Below are positions 1 through 7,788 of a DNA stretch of 32,886 nucleotides, one piece after another (within the stretch, counting starts at the first letter, position 1; each line of letters begins with the position of its first letter). Source of the DNA: CAUZFZ01 sp963579025. GTDB lineage: Bacteria; Planctomycetota; Planctomycetia; Planctomycetales; Planctomycetaceae. The stretch covers positions 1 through 32,886 of the forward strand of contig CAUZFZ010000123.1 in NCBI GenBank assembly GCA_963579025.1, in the 5' to 3' direction. The notes under the pieces are model-generated. The model made no database searches. It had not been told where the DNA came from and was given only the letters and a program-made list of their open reading frames with translations. A program made the position numbers and the translations under genes.

Positions 1-91
1 CATCCGCTACTACAACTTCGAAAGAAAACACTCCAGCATCGAATACCTCAAACCTGCCCAGTTCGAATCTCTCATCAACCAACCAGAATAA
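1..91 (+). mobile_element. IS3-family transposase (OrfB), C-terminal end only
   Basis: The first 91 bases read in frame from base 2 as the last 29 residues of an integrase-type transposase, ending at TAA (89-91). The segment YYNFERKHSSIEYLKPAQFE is the usual extreme C-terminus of IS3/IS150-type OrfB proteins (Y-N-x-x-R-x-H-S-S-x-x-Y-x-x-P-x-x-F/Y-E). The catalytic DDE domain and the left end lie outside the window. The element points toward the histidine kinase fragment that follows. The identification rests on this short conserved tail only, but the match is distinctive. Confidence 0.85.
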
Positions 92-126
92 GAGAACGCA
101 CTGTCCGCAAAAACGTCACCACCCCA
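92..126 (+). repeat. probable right terminal end of the IS3-type element
   Basis: After the transposase stop there is a TGTCCGC...ACCACCCCA stretch (about 103-126). Right ends of IS3-family elements often read inward-to-outward as TGTCC followed by a pyrimidine/purine-asymmetric tract ending in CA. I place the terminus near 126, but the left inverted repeat is outside the window, so the exact base and any target duplication cannot be confirmed. The kinase reading frame becomes plausible protein immediately beyond this point. Confidence 0.4.
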
Positions 127-249
127 GCACTCCTCAAAGGATCGCTCGACGAAACTCCGTCTCTGAGCTGGCTCGTAGAGGATAGGGACGCAACATACCA
201 ACAACTTATCGAGGAGTGCGCCCGTCGTAAACCGAGTAAAGATGTCAAC

Positions 250-960
250 ATGCTTCACGTGTTTGAGGACCTTCTGCATCAGCTAAGAGGGCCAGTTCTT
301 CAGGCGGAGATGCATGCAAAACGTGCAATCAAACGCCTAAATGACAATGTGGAGCGACGCAACCTCTTGGCGATTCGCGGTTTGTGTGCAAAAGCAAGCC
401 GAGTCTTACGAGAAAGCACACTCTTGATGGAGCTCCACGCGGGTCGGCACGTTTCCATTCAACGGACTTCAGTTCCTTGGGAGTTTTTCGTTAAGACTGC
501 GATCGAACTGGCAGAAGACGGTGAGGTACTCAGCGGACACCGTGAAATCAAGTGTGACGTCGACCGGCAATCATTCTTCGATCCACCGAGGAGAGCGAGG
601 GTTTCTGTGGATCGAGACGTACTTCAGATTTCTCTTAGCAACGTCGTAGACAACGCCTTCAAGTACAGTTTTCAGGACACCACGATCCGAATCGCCGCTG
701 AAGTTACACGCAATCGTTGGCTTCGAATTGTGGTCTCAAACACAGGGCTCCCAATTACTGCGGACGAAGTTGAAAAGTGCGGGACACGCGGATGGAGAAG
801 CGAAAAGGCGATGTGGACGACCAGTGAAGGGTCTGGAATCGGCCTTTGGGTTACGCGTGAAATGTTGAATTCGGTAGGAGGGGGGCTTGAAGTGTTTCCC
901 ACGTCTCCAGATGGAATCACACGAGTCGTTCTTTCATTCCCGATAGGTGACCCACAATGA
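250..960 (+). CDS. Histidine kinase, N-terminally truncated (H-box + HATPase_c)
   Basis: This is a sensor-kinase core without a sensor. The phosphoacceptor H-box is at the very start (LLHQLRGPV, His10 counted from the ATG at 250). It is followed by a helical dimerisation region and an HATPase_c domain with an N-box (VVDNAFKYS, Asn135), a degenerate G1 box (VSNTGLPI, Asp replaced by Asn) and a G2 box (GSGIGL, residues 194-199). A normal HisKA helix begins before the His, so the first part of the domain and any input domain are missing. The same frame stays open upstream through the IS end, with protein-like sequence from about 127, but there is no ATG, GTG or TTG start between 127 and 249. The simplest reading is that the IS3-type element cut off the 5' part and the ATG at 250 is at best a restart. 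It overlaps the next gene by ATGA, so the two are translationally coupled and should be partners in a phosphorelay. Base composition is visibly AT-richer than the rest of the window. Confidence 0.8.
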   Translation: MLHVFEDLLHQLRGPVLQAEMHAKRAIKRLNDNVERRNLLAIRGLCAKASRVLRESTLLMELHAGRHVSIQRTSVPWEFFVKTAIELAEDGEVLSGHREIKCDVDRQSFFDPPRRARVSVDRDVLQISLSNVVDNAFKYSFQDTTIRIAAEVTRNRWLRIVVSNTGLPITADEVEKCGTRGWRSEKAMWTTSEGSGIGLWVTREMLNSVGGGLEVFPTSPDGITRVVLSFPIGDPQ

Positions 961-1868
961 GAGTCGTGCTGCTTGAAGATAGCTATTTGGATGTGGAGTC
1001 AATTGCGAATGATATACGTCGCAGTTTCTCAGACGCCACGGTCATTCACATCTCGACGGAATCGGAGTTCAGAGAACATGTACCAAGTTTCGCGCAGAAT
1101 CCTCCGGACTTGTTTGTACTTGACGTAATGGTGCGATGGGCGGACCTTCGACAAGACATGGAAGTAAGTCCGCCCGTCGACGTAGCAAACGAAGGGTATT
1201 ATCGCGCCGGGATTCGCTGTCAAAAACTCCTCGCAGAACACGAAGTTACAAGCGAAATTCCAGTAATCTTGTACTCCATTCTTGATCGTGGCGAGTATGA
1301 GGCAGACATTCAGTCGCCGAAGCCAAATATCATCGGCATCACAAAGAGCTCCGACGGGAGGCTTTCTGCAGTTATTCGGTCGATTGTCGATGCATCTGAC
1401 GCAACAGGCCAACACAAACCAAGCGTGTTTGTCGTTCACGGACATGACGACGCCGCAAAGGAAAGCGTCGCGCGGCTCATTGAAAAAGTCGGTTTACAGG
1501 CTGTAATCCTTCATGAGCAGGCAAATGCAGGGATGACAATCATTGAGAAGATCGAAGCACACTCTGAGGTGGTTTACGCTGTGATTCTCTTGACTCCCGA
1601 CGATGTGGGACGACTCAACAAAAAAGGAACTAAGCTCCAGGGTCGAGCTCGACAAAATGTCATTCTTGAACTTGGTTACTTTACAGCGAAACTCGGAAGG
1701 CAGAACGTCTGCGTGTTGCACAAACCGGATGTTGATGTCCCATCGGACTTTCAGGGTATCCTTTACACTCCAATGGACGACGCAGGCGCATGGCGAGCTA
1801 AGCTTGCCAAAGAAATGAAGGTGGCTGGGTTGCCGATCGACACGAACAAGATTTTGGATTTGTCCTAG
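957..1868 (+). CDS. Response-regulator receiver fused to TIR-like (CAP12/PF10137-type) domain
   Basis: This 303-residue protein has two parts. Residues 1-140 form a receiver domain: acidic pair Glu7/Asp8, likely phosphoacceptor Asp56 (LFVLDVMV), a Ser in ILYSIL and Lys130 (GITKSS). Residues 156 to about 290 match the TIR-like nucleotide-binding family found in Pycsar/CBASS effectors: an initial VFVVHGHDD strand, EQANAGMTIIEKIE, a strand with VILLTPDD, then RARQNVILELGYF with the probable catalytic Glu238, and a final FQGILY strand. Members of that family cleave NAD+ when switched on. The gene begins inside the stop of the kinase (ATGA, 957-960), so phosphorylation by the kinase is the expected control of the TIR part. 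No DNA-binding output domain is present. Composition is AT-rich compared with flanking genes, consistent with transfer. The domain calls are strong; NADase activity and a defence role are inference. Confidence 0.85.
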   Translation: MRVVLLEDSYLDVESIANDIRRSFSDATVIHISTESEFREHVPSFAQNPPDLFVLDVMVRWADLRQDMEVSPPVDVANEGYYRAGIRCQKLLAEHEVTSEIPVILYSILDRGEYEADIQSPKPNIIGITKSSDGRLSAVIRSIVDASDATGQHKPSVFVVHGHDDAAKESVARLIEKVGLQAVILHEQANAGMTIIEKIEAHSEVVYAVILLTPDDVGRLNKKGTKLQGRARQNVILELGYFTAKLGRQNVCVLHKPDVDVPSDFQGILYTPMDDAGAWRAKLAKEMKVAGLPIDTNKILDLS

Positions 1869-2639
1869 CTCAACCAGCGAAAGATTTGGCTGTGGGACTC
1901 CGGTGGGCAGGCCGATCAGCAGCTGATCCACCAGCTCTACATGGATCAGACGAGCGTTGCCGCGCTGGTCTTCGATCCGCAGAAACAGGAACTGCTCGAT
2001 ACGCTGGGGACCTGGGATCGCGACCTGACGCGAGCCGCGACACAAGGCTTCAAGAAATTGCTCGTGGCCGGCCGGACGGACACCGGCGGACCGCGTTCCG
2101 TGAGCTGCGGACAGGTCGAAACCTTTGCGAAGGAGCGCGGCTTCGCGCGCTACATCGTGACAAGCGCCAAGGAGAACGTCGGTTGCGAGGAACTCAAGAC
2201 AGCGATCATTGACCTGATCGACTGGGACCAGATGACGAAGCGCACCTCGCCAGCGCTGCTCAAGGAAGAAATCGTCCGGCTGAAGGAAGAGGGCAGGACG
2301 TTGATGCGGTTTAATGAGTTGCGCGAAGCGTTGTCACTGTGTATGCAAAGTAGCCATCACGCTCGGCGTGATGAGCGCGACCATTGGGAAGCTGAAGGCG
2401 ACGTCGTCGCCAAGCCGCACCTGGAAGGGGCTCCTCACGCGGAGTGTGAGGGCTACTATCGCTTCGCGGACGACGAACTGAAAACCGTGATCTCGCTGTT
2501 GGCCTGGCCGGGCGTGGATTGGGAGTTGGGATTCGGTAGCTGGATTTTGCTCCAGCCCGAGCTGATCAACTCTCACGCTCAGGCGGTGATCCGCAGGCTG
2601 CGGGATCAGGCTCTGGGGCTGTCGGTCATCGAGCCGTGA
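1869..2639 (+). pseudogene. 3' fragment of a Ras/Roc-like GTPase gene (planctomycete WD40-GTPase type)
   Basis: The codon directly after the REC-TIR stop (1866-1868) starts a protein-like stretch in the same frame, with no start codon of its own. It begins in the middle of a GTPase G domain: switch-II/G3 WDSGGQ, then IHQLYMDQT and LVFDPQ, a G4-like VAGRTD in place of NKxD, and a G5-like TSAKENVGC. The remainder (KEEIVRLKEEGRTLMR, LLAWPGVDWEL, ILLQPELIN) resembles the region after the G domain in large planctomycete proteins that join WD40 repeats and a GTPase. The P-loop and everything upstream are missing, so this is the 3' part of a gene broken by the arrival of the IS/kinase/TIR segment. 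The first internal ATG (1941) lies after G3 and could not give a working GTPase. Confidence 0.75.
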
Positions 2640-2693
2640 TATTCGCACCCGGCGCGAATCGATCGTTTCTTTCAATTTAGTACGCTCTCGGCG

Positions 2694-2721
2694 TTGACGC
2701 GTAGCTCGCACATTGTATTAT
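2694..2721 (+). promoter_or_regulatory. Putative sigma70-type promoter of the GntR/ABC operon
   Basis: A -35-like TTGACG (2694-2699) and a -10-like TATTAT (2716-2721) are separated by 16 bases, just upstream of the regulator gene. The -10 element lies inside the left arm and spacer of the inverted-repeat operator, so repressor binding would block polymerase. Confidence 0.45.
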
Positions 2722-2735
2722 TGTGTTAATACAAT
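2712..2735. promoter_or_regulatory. Inverted-repeat operator for the adjacent YtrA-type GntR regulator
   Basis: ATTGTATTA (2712-2720) and TAATACAAT (2727-2735) are perfect 9-base inverted arms with a 6-base spacer. The site lies directly before the regulator gene and overlaps its probable -10 box. YtrA-subfamily GntR proteins typically bind such AT-rich palindromes at their own promoters, so autorepression is likely. Confidence 0.7.
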
Positions 2736-2752
2736 ATTTCGAGGCTGCGGCG

Positions 2753-3148
2753 ATGCAGATTCATGTGACAGACTCGGACGGCACGCCTCTTTATGTGCAG
2801 GTCGTCAATCAGATTAAGTTTCTGGTGGCCTCGGGCAGGCTGGCGGCCGGGGAGCAGTTGCCGCCTGTGCGGAAGCTCGCGGAGCAACTGCTCATTAATC
2901 CCAACACGGTGGCTCGGGCTTATCGGGAACTGGAATCGGAAGGGGTTGTGACTTCGCGTCGAGGCGCCGGAGTGTTTGTCTCGGACGGGGGATCGCCGCT
3001 GTCTCGTAAAGAGAAGAACCGGATCCTTAACGAGCGGATTGATGCTCTGCTGACTGAGTCGCAACAACTGGATGTCGGCGTGGACACGTTGCTGAAGCTG
3101 GTCCAGCAACGCAGTCGGAAGTTCCCATCGCAGGGGAAATCTTTATGA
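2753..3148 (+). CDS. GntR-family transcriptional regulator, YtrA subfamily
   Basis: This 131-residue protein has an N-terminal winged helix (PLYVQVVNQIKFLVASGRL, then GEQLPPVRKLAEQLLINPNT and VARAYRELESEGVV) and a short C-terminal dimerisation helix instead of a large effector domain. That is the YtrA pattern, which is normally paired with an ABC transporter. I start it at ATG 2753, which has GAGG (2741-2744) eight bases upstream. A GTG at 2723 in frame would start inside the operator and lacks a ribosome site. The stop overlaps the ATG of the ABC ATPase (ATGA at 3145-3148), so the two are coupled. It probably represses its own operon through the palindrome at 2712-2735; the inducing signal is not visible. 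Confidence 0.9.
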   Translation: MQIHVTDSDGTPLYVQVVNQIKFLVASGRLAAGEQLPPVRKLAEQLLINPNTVARAYRELESEGVVTSRRGAGVFVSDGGSPLSRKEKNRILNERIDALLTESQQLDVGVDTLLKLVQQRSRKFPSQGKSL

Positions 3149-4044
3149 CTTCGACTTCGAACTCAGGTGATTACGTGATCGAAGTGCGCGACCTGTCGCG
3201 TCGCTTTCGAAAGAAGGTGGCTCTGGACGGAGCGACTCTGTCCGTGCCGACAGGATGCGTGTTCGGGCTGGTGGGAGAAAACGGAGCCGGCAAGACGACG
3301 CTGCTCAAGCACTTCCTGGGTCTGTATCGGGCTCAGACGGGATCCGTGCGAGTGTTCGGGAAGGACCCGGTCGCGGATCCGCCCGGTGTGCTGAGCGAGA
3401 TCGGGTATCTGTCGGAGGATCGTGACCTGCCGGACTGGATGCGTGTTTCTGAGCTGATGAACTACACGAAGCAGTTTTTTGCGAACTGGGATCCAGTTTA
3501 CGCCGAAGAGTTGCGGGACATGTTCGAGCTGTCGGGCCGGCAGAAGATCCGCACGTTGTCACGCGGGCAACGGGCGCGGGTGGGATTACTGGCGGCTCTG
3601 GCGCATCGACCGAATCTGCTGCTGCTGGATGAGCCGTCGTCGGGTCTTGATCCGGTTGTACGACGTGACATTCTGGGCGCGATCATTCGCACAGTGGCCG
3701 ATGACGGACGAACGATTCTGTTCTCGTCGCACCTGCTGGACGAGGTGCAACGTGTGTCGGATCGCGTGGCCATGCTGCATCACGGTCAGGTTCTGTTGTG
3801 TGACACTCTGGATCGACTGCTGCAGTCACATACGCGGTTGACGGTTCGGTTTCCCGAGGATCTGGCGACGGCTCCCGAGTTGCCGGCTGCGTTGCGGTGC
3901 GAGGGTTCGGGCCGGGAGTGGACGGTGATCTGCAATGGGCAGGTGGACGAGCTGGAGCAGGCGCTGAACGGGATGCAGGGCGAGATTGTGGATCGAAGTT
4001 CGCCTTCACTGGATGAAATCTTTGTAGCCAGGGTTCATTCGTAG
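3145..4044 (+). CDS. ABC transporter ATP-binding protein
   Basis: This 299-residue nucleotide-binding subunit has Walker A GENGAGKT (44-51), the ABC signature LSRGQ (138-142), Walker B LLLLDEP (158-164), a D-loop SGLD and the H-loop His196 in FSSHLLDEV. The residues after about 215 form a small C-terminal extension seen in drug/lantibiotic-type and YtrB-like ATPases. It hydrolyses ATP at the inner face of the membrane to drive a partner permease. The only candidate partner in the window is the membrane protein at 6071-7762, separated by sppA. It is coupled to the upstream YtrA-type repressor by a 4-base overlap. The substrate cannot be deduced. Confidence 0.92.
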   Translation: MTSTSNSGDYVIEVRDLSRRFRKKVALDGATLSVPTGCVFGLVGENGAGKTTLLKHFLGLYRAQTGSVRVFGKDPVADPPGVLSEIGYLSEDRDLPDWMRVSELMNYTKQFFANWDPVYAEELRDMFELSGRQKIRTLSRGQRARVGLLAALAHRPNLLLLDEPSSGLDPVVRRDILGAIIRTVADDGRTILFSSHLLDEVQRVSDRVAMLHHGQVLLCDTLDRLLQSHTRLTVRFPEDLATAPELPAALRCEGSGREWTVICNGQVDELEQALNGMQGEIVDRSSPSLDEIFVARVHS

Positions 4045-4103
4045 AGTCCGCAGTGCGTAATGTTCGTACTGTGCGTGATGCCCCCTCATCCGACCTTCGG
4101 CCA

Positions 4104-4128
4104 CCTTCTCCCCCGGTGGGGGAGAAGG
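4104..4128. repeat. Intergenic hairpin (CCTTCTCCCCC-GGT-GGGGGAGAAGG)
   Basis: Perfect 11-base arms (4104-4114 and 4118-4128) surround a 3-base loop between the ABC ATPase and sppA. No T-run follows, so it is not a classic intrinsic terminator. The context (CTCATCCGACCTTCGGCCACC upstream) is the look of a short dispersed palindromic repeat found in many bacterial genomes. It could slow or end transcription between the two genes. Confidence 0.65.
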
Positions 4129-4179
4129 AAGGGTCTCCCGACCATATCCGACTCACGAACCTGTCCAGGAGGAAGAACG

Positions 4180-6012
4180 ATGCGATTTACCATGCTGGCC
4201 GCTGTGGCTTTGAGTTGTGTGTTTACGTTTCCGCTCGCGGCTCAGGATGACGCTGCGAAGAAGCCGACCGAGGTGGCCGTGTTCCGGCTGTCTGGTGGCG
4301 TCACCGAAGCGCCGACAGCGGAAGATATGCCGTTTCTGACCGGTGGTGGTGTGCCCGAGTCGTTCCTGTCTCTGACGACTCGACTGCGCGGGGCCGCGAA
4401 AGATGACAAGCTTGCGGCTGTGGTCTTCCTCCCGACCGCCAACGCGTTCGGTTATGCGCAGAGCCAGGAAATCCGCGCGATCATTAAAGATCTGCGTGCT
4501 GCGGATAAACAGGTTCTCGTGCATGCCGATGCGATTTCCACGGGCATGGCAGCGACTTTTTCCGGTGCCACTTATATCGCTCTCTCGCCAACCGGCATGG
4601 TCTCGGTCGAAGGCATCTATGGAGAGCAACTCTTTCTACGCGGTCTGTTCGACAAGCTGGGCGTGAGTCCGGACTTCGTCACGATGGGTGCTTACAAGAG
4701 TGCCGCCGAAACGTTCATGCGCAGCGAGCCGTCGAAAGAAGCGGCCGAGATGACCGACTGGCTGTTCGACAGCATCTTCGATTCGATCGTGCAGAGCATT
4801 GCTGAAGGTCGAGGTGTTTCCGAAAAGAAGGCGCGGCAACTGATCGACGTCGGACTCTACACGGCTGAGGGAGCCCTGGAGGCTGGACTCGTTGACGCCG
4901 TCCAGCATAAATCGCACTTCGAAGTCGAGTTGCGTAAGCGGTTTGGCAACGACATCACATTCAATACGCGGTACGGCAAGAAGTCCCAGCAGCAGCTCGA
5001 TCTGTCGAGTCCGTTCGCTGTGATGCAGTTGTGGGCGCAGTTGCTGGGCGGTGGTTCGAAGCCCTCTGGTCCCAAGAAGGACGCAGTCGCTGTGATCTAC
5101 GTTGAAGGCTCGATCATGACGGGCAGCGCGCCGACGTCGATGTTCGGGACAACCGGTGGGGCGTTCAGTGAACCGATCAGCAAAGCGCTCGACGCTGCAG
5201 CGCGCGATGACTCGGTTAAGGCGGTCGTACTGCGAGTCGACTCACCAGGTGGATCGGCAACCGCCAGCGAGATCATTCTGGAAGCCACCAAACGCGTGAA
5301 GGCCCGCAAGCCGATCATCGTCTCGATGGGTAACACCGCAGCCAGTGGTGGTTACTACGTGGCCGCAGCCGTGGACACCATTTTTGCGGAACCCGCCACT
5401 ATCACCGGTTCGATTGGTGTGCTGGGCGGCAAGCTGGTGACGACTCAGATGTGGGACAAGACCGGCATCAATTTCGTGCCGATTCAACGCGGGAAGAATG
5501 CAAACATCTTCAGCTCGTCGCAGAAATTCAGTGATGCTCAGCGTGAGCATCTGAAAGGCTGGATGGGCAGTGTTTACGGAGAGTTCAAAGCACACGTCCA
5601 GGCGGGACGTGGTGATCGGCTGGTCAAACCTCTGGAAGAGATGGCCGGTGGTCGTGTCTTCACCGGAGCACAGGCGAAGGAACTCGGTCTGGTTGATCAG
5701 CTTGGTGGACTGCACGACGCGATCGCTCATGTTGCGAAAGATGCGAATCTCAAAAAGTACGAGGTGCGCGTGATTCCGCGTCCAAAGAATTTCGCGGAAC
5801 TACTGATGGGCGACGCGGGCGGTGGCTCCAAAAAGCCAAACCGTCACCTGCAGAATGGCATCGCCGGTAGTCCGTTGTGGCAGACGGTGTTGCCGATGCT
5901 GCAGGGACTCGACCCGCATCGCATACAGGCGGTGCGTCAGGCGATTGAGCATCTGGAAATCACGAGTGCGGAAAAAGCATCGCTGACGATGCCCATCCTG
6001 CTCATGCGGTAG
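4180..6012 (+). CDS. sppA: Signal peptide peptidase SppA (tandem S49 type, 67K-like)
   Basis: This 610-residue membrane-associated protease degrades leftover signal peptides. The start is ATG 4180, with AGGAGGA (4167-4173) six bases upstream; an upstream in-frame start at 4060 would run through the intergenic hairpin. The N-terminus (RFTMLAAVALSCVFTFPLAA) is a signal peptide or anchor ending in an Ala-rich cleavage-like site. Two tandem S49 halves follow, as in the E. coli 67-kDa form: the first holds the general-base Lys173 (GAYKSAAETF), the second the nucleophile Ser389 (NTAASGGYYVA) after the VDSPGGSA strand. Both catalytic residues are present, so it should be active. It lies between an ABC ATPase and a probable permease, which is unusual company and may only reflect insertion between them. 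Confidence 0.92.
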   Translation: MRFTMLAAVALSCVFTFPLAAQDDAAKKPTEVAVFRLSGGVTEAPTAEDMPFLTGGGVPESFLSLTTRLRGAAKDDKLAAVVFLPTANAFGYAQSQEIRAIIKDLRAADKQVLVHADAISTGMAATFSGATYIALSPTGMVSVEGIYGEQLFLRGLFDKLGVSPDFVTMGAYKSAAETFMRSEPSKEAAEMTDWLFDSIFDSIVQSIAEGRGVSEKKARQLIDVGLYTAEGALEAGLVDAVQHKSHFEVELRKRFGNDITFNTRYGKKSQQQLDLSSPFAVMQLWAQLLGGGSKPSGPKKDAVAVIYVEGSIMTGSAPTSMFGTTGGAFSEPISKALDAAARDDSVKAVVLRVDSPGGSATASEIILEATKRVKARKPIIVSMGNTAASGGYYVAAAVDTIFAEPATITGSIGVLGGKLVTTQMWDKTGINFVPIQRGKNANIFSSSQKFSDAQREHLKGWMGSVYGEFKAHVQAGRGDRLVKPLEEMAGGRVFTGAQAKELGLVDQLGGLHDAIAHVAKDANLKKYEVRVIPRPKNFAELLMGDAGGGSKKPNRHLQNGIAGSPLWQTVLPMLQGLDPHRIQAVRQAIEHLEITSAEKASLTMPILLMR

Positions 6013-6070
6013 CACACGAGTTGTCCCTCATCGGCGGATGTGTCGGTGAGGGGAAGGCGAGGATCGATAC

Positions 6071-7762
6071 GTGACATTCTCTATCATCCGCAGTCTTACC
6101 TGGGAATACGTGCGGCTCATCGCGGTCCTGCTTCCGGCCACGGTGGCCCTGATAGTTGGCGGTCCGTGGGCTTTCCTCGGGCTGATTCAGCTGCAGGGGC
6201 TGACGATGGACGAGGCAGCATTCCGCCCCTATCAGATGCTCGCGCCCTTTCTGGGTCTCGGCACGTTTGCATGGATCACGATCGGTCTGCTGCCAAACTC
6301 CAACTGGCGGCCGCGGATCTACACCATGCCCGTCTCGACGCGGCTGCTGGTTACCTGGCAGATGGCCATCGGCATGCTGCTGGTCGCGATTGTTAATCCG
6401 CTCACCATGTGGCTGTACTGTGTGAGTTTCGGATCCGAATGGCCGTTTCTGGGGCCGACCCTGTTTCAGATGTCGGCGATGTCGGTCGCCTGCTGCTTCA
6501 CCTGGTATCTGGCCATACCGAACACCGGATCCGGTGTTCGGTACGCGCTGTCCGTGTTTCGCAATTTGGGTGCGATCATTGTGATTGTCGCGGCGGGCGT
6601 GTTCTGGCTGGATGCACGGTACAAGCCACCCGCTGGCTCGAAGCTCGAATACGCCGCCTGGGATGCCATCACTCTGGGCGAAGCTGCGACAATGCTCGCG
6701 GTCGTCGTCGTCGCGTGGCTGATGGCAATGCGTGGAGCGATGCGTCACCGTCACAGTGATCTCGCGGAATTGCCGGACTTCGATGCGACTTCAGTTACCG
6801 ATGAGCCCGAGTCCAAAGACTTCGGACCGGCCTGGCTCAATCGCTTCCGCATGGCCCATCGTTTGCGTGATGCCGACCATGCGTTGTCCTGCCTGCATTG
6901 GCAGGACGGGCTGATTCTGGCCATCGTGCTGGCGTTCGGCTGGGGGATCATACTGCTGGGGGCATTGATCGCCTTATTTGGCTCCAACGATCATCGCAAC
7001 AAGGTTGAGGGTGCTCTGGTCTTCCTGACCATGTTTCCGGTGATGGGAGGTCTGATGATCGGATCCGTCCTGGGTAGCGAAACCTGGGAAAAGCAGCGCC
7101 GAGGCATGCGGACGTTTACGGCAGTCACGCCCGTTTCGGACGCGCGACTGGCACGGTCTTATCTGCTTAACACGGTGAAGACGTCGTCCGTGTTCTGGGT
7201 CATGCTGGTGACTGCGGCCGTCGTCGTCCTGTTGATTGGCCTGTGGCGAAGCGGGACGGGAGCCCTGGTTAGCGATTTCCAAAACCTGAAGCACCCGCGT
7301 GAGCTCGGAGTATGGTGGCTTCCGCTGTTCCTGTTGCTTTCATACCTGTCGACCTGGACCGCCGCCGGATTGACCGCTTCGCTCACATGGACGGGCCGCG
7401 ACTGGCTCGTCGGGCTGGTCGTGACGATCGTCTTCAGCCTGATGTTTTTTGTGCCAGTCACCATTGAGACGCTCATACCGCCCGAGTCTCGCGATGCGGC
7501 CCAACATGTCATCCTGCATGCTGGAGGAATTCTCATAGCTGTCCTGACGCTGGTCGCATTCCACGTGGCAATTCGGATGCGGGTGATCAACGGCCGCTCG
7601 GCCTGGTTCGCTGTCGCGGCGTGGACGATCGAATCCGCCTTGCTGTGGTGTTTCCTGCCTGTGGCTGCGATCTATCGTCTTGCATGGACCGGAGTGCTCG
7701 CCTGCACGGTGGCCCCGATTGCAACGGCCCCACTGGCACTCGCCTGGAATCGACATCGATAG
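6071..7762 (+). CDS. Multi-pass integral membrane protein, probable ABC-2-type permease
   Basis: This 563-residue protein has many hydrophobic segments: an N-terminal cluster in roughly residues 10-225, a polar loop rich in charged residues (about 225-285, with RHRHSDLAELPDFD), and a second cluster from about 285 to the end. It starts at GTG 6071 with GAGG (6059-6062) eight bases upstream. I do not recognise a specific family signature, but size, topology and position after a YtrA/ATPase pair suggest the membrane partner of that transporter. The LGSETWEKQRRGMRTF stretch between membrane spans resembles the conserved E/K/R loop of ABC-2 exporters. The function and substrate remain inferred. 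Confidence 0.65.
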   Translation: MTFSIIRSLTWEYVRLIAVLLPATVALIVGGPWAFLGLIQLQGLTMDEAAFRPYQMLAPFLGLGTFAWITIGLLPNSNWRPRIYTMPVSTRLLVTWQMAIGMLLVAIVNPLTMWLYCVSFGSEWPFLGPTLFQMSAMSVACCFTWYLAIPNTGSGVRYALSVFRNLGAIIVIVAAGVFWLDARYKPPAGSKLEYAAWDAITLGEAATMLAVVVVAWLMAMRGAMRHRHSDLAELPDFDATSVTDEPESKDFGPAWLNRFRMAHRLRDADHALSCLHWQDGLILAIVLAFGWGIILLGALIALFGSNDHRNKVEGALVFLTMFPVMGGLMIGSVLGSETWEKQRRGMRTFTAVTPVSDARLARSYLLNTVKTSSVFWVMLVTAAVVVLLIGLWRSGTGALVSDFQNLKHPRELGVWWLPLFLLLSYLSTWTAAGLTASLTWTGRDWLVGLVVTIVFSLMFFVPVTIETLIPPESRDAAQHVILHAGGILIAVLTLVAFHVAIRMRVINGRSAWFAVAAWTIESALLWCFLPVAAIYRLAWTGVLACTVAPIATAPLALAWNRHR

Positions 7763-7788
7763 CGTGTGTCGGATTCCGTGTTCGTCAA

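Noticed and set aside
4104..4128. Intrinsic terminator after the ABC ATPase
   Set aside because: The stem is strong but is followed by AAGGGTCTC and not by a T-run, so it is recorded as a hairpin repeat.
6025..6052. Hairpin CCCTCATC...GGTGAGGG between sppA and the membrane protein
   Set aside because: The arms are imperfect (one G-T pair), the loop is 12 bases and no T-run follows; too weak to call.
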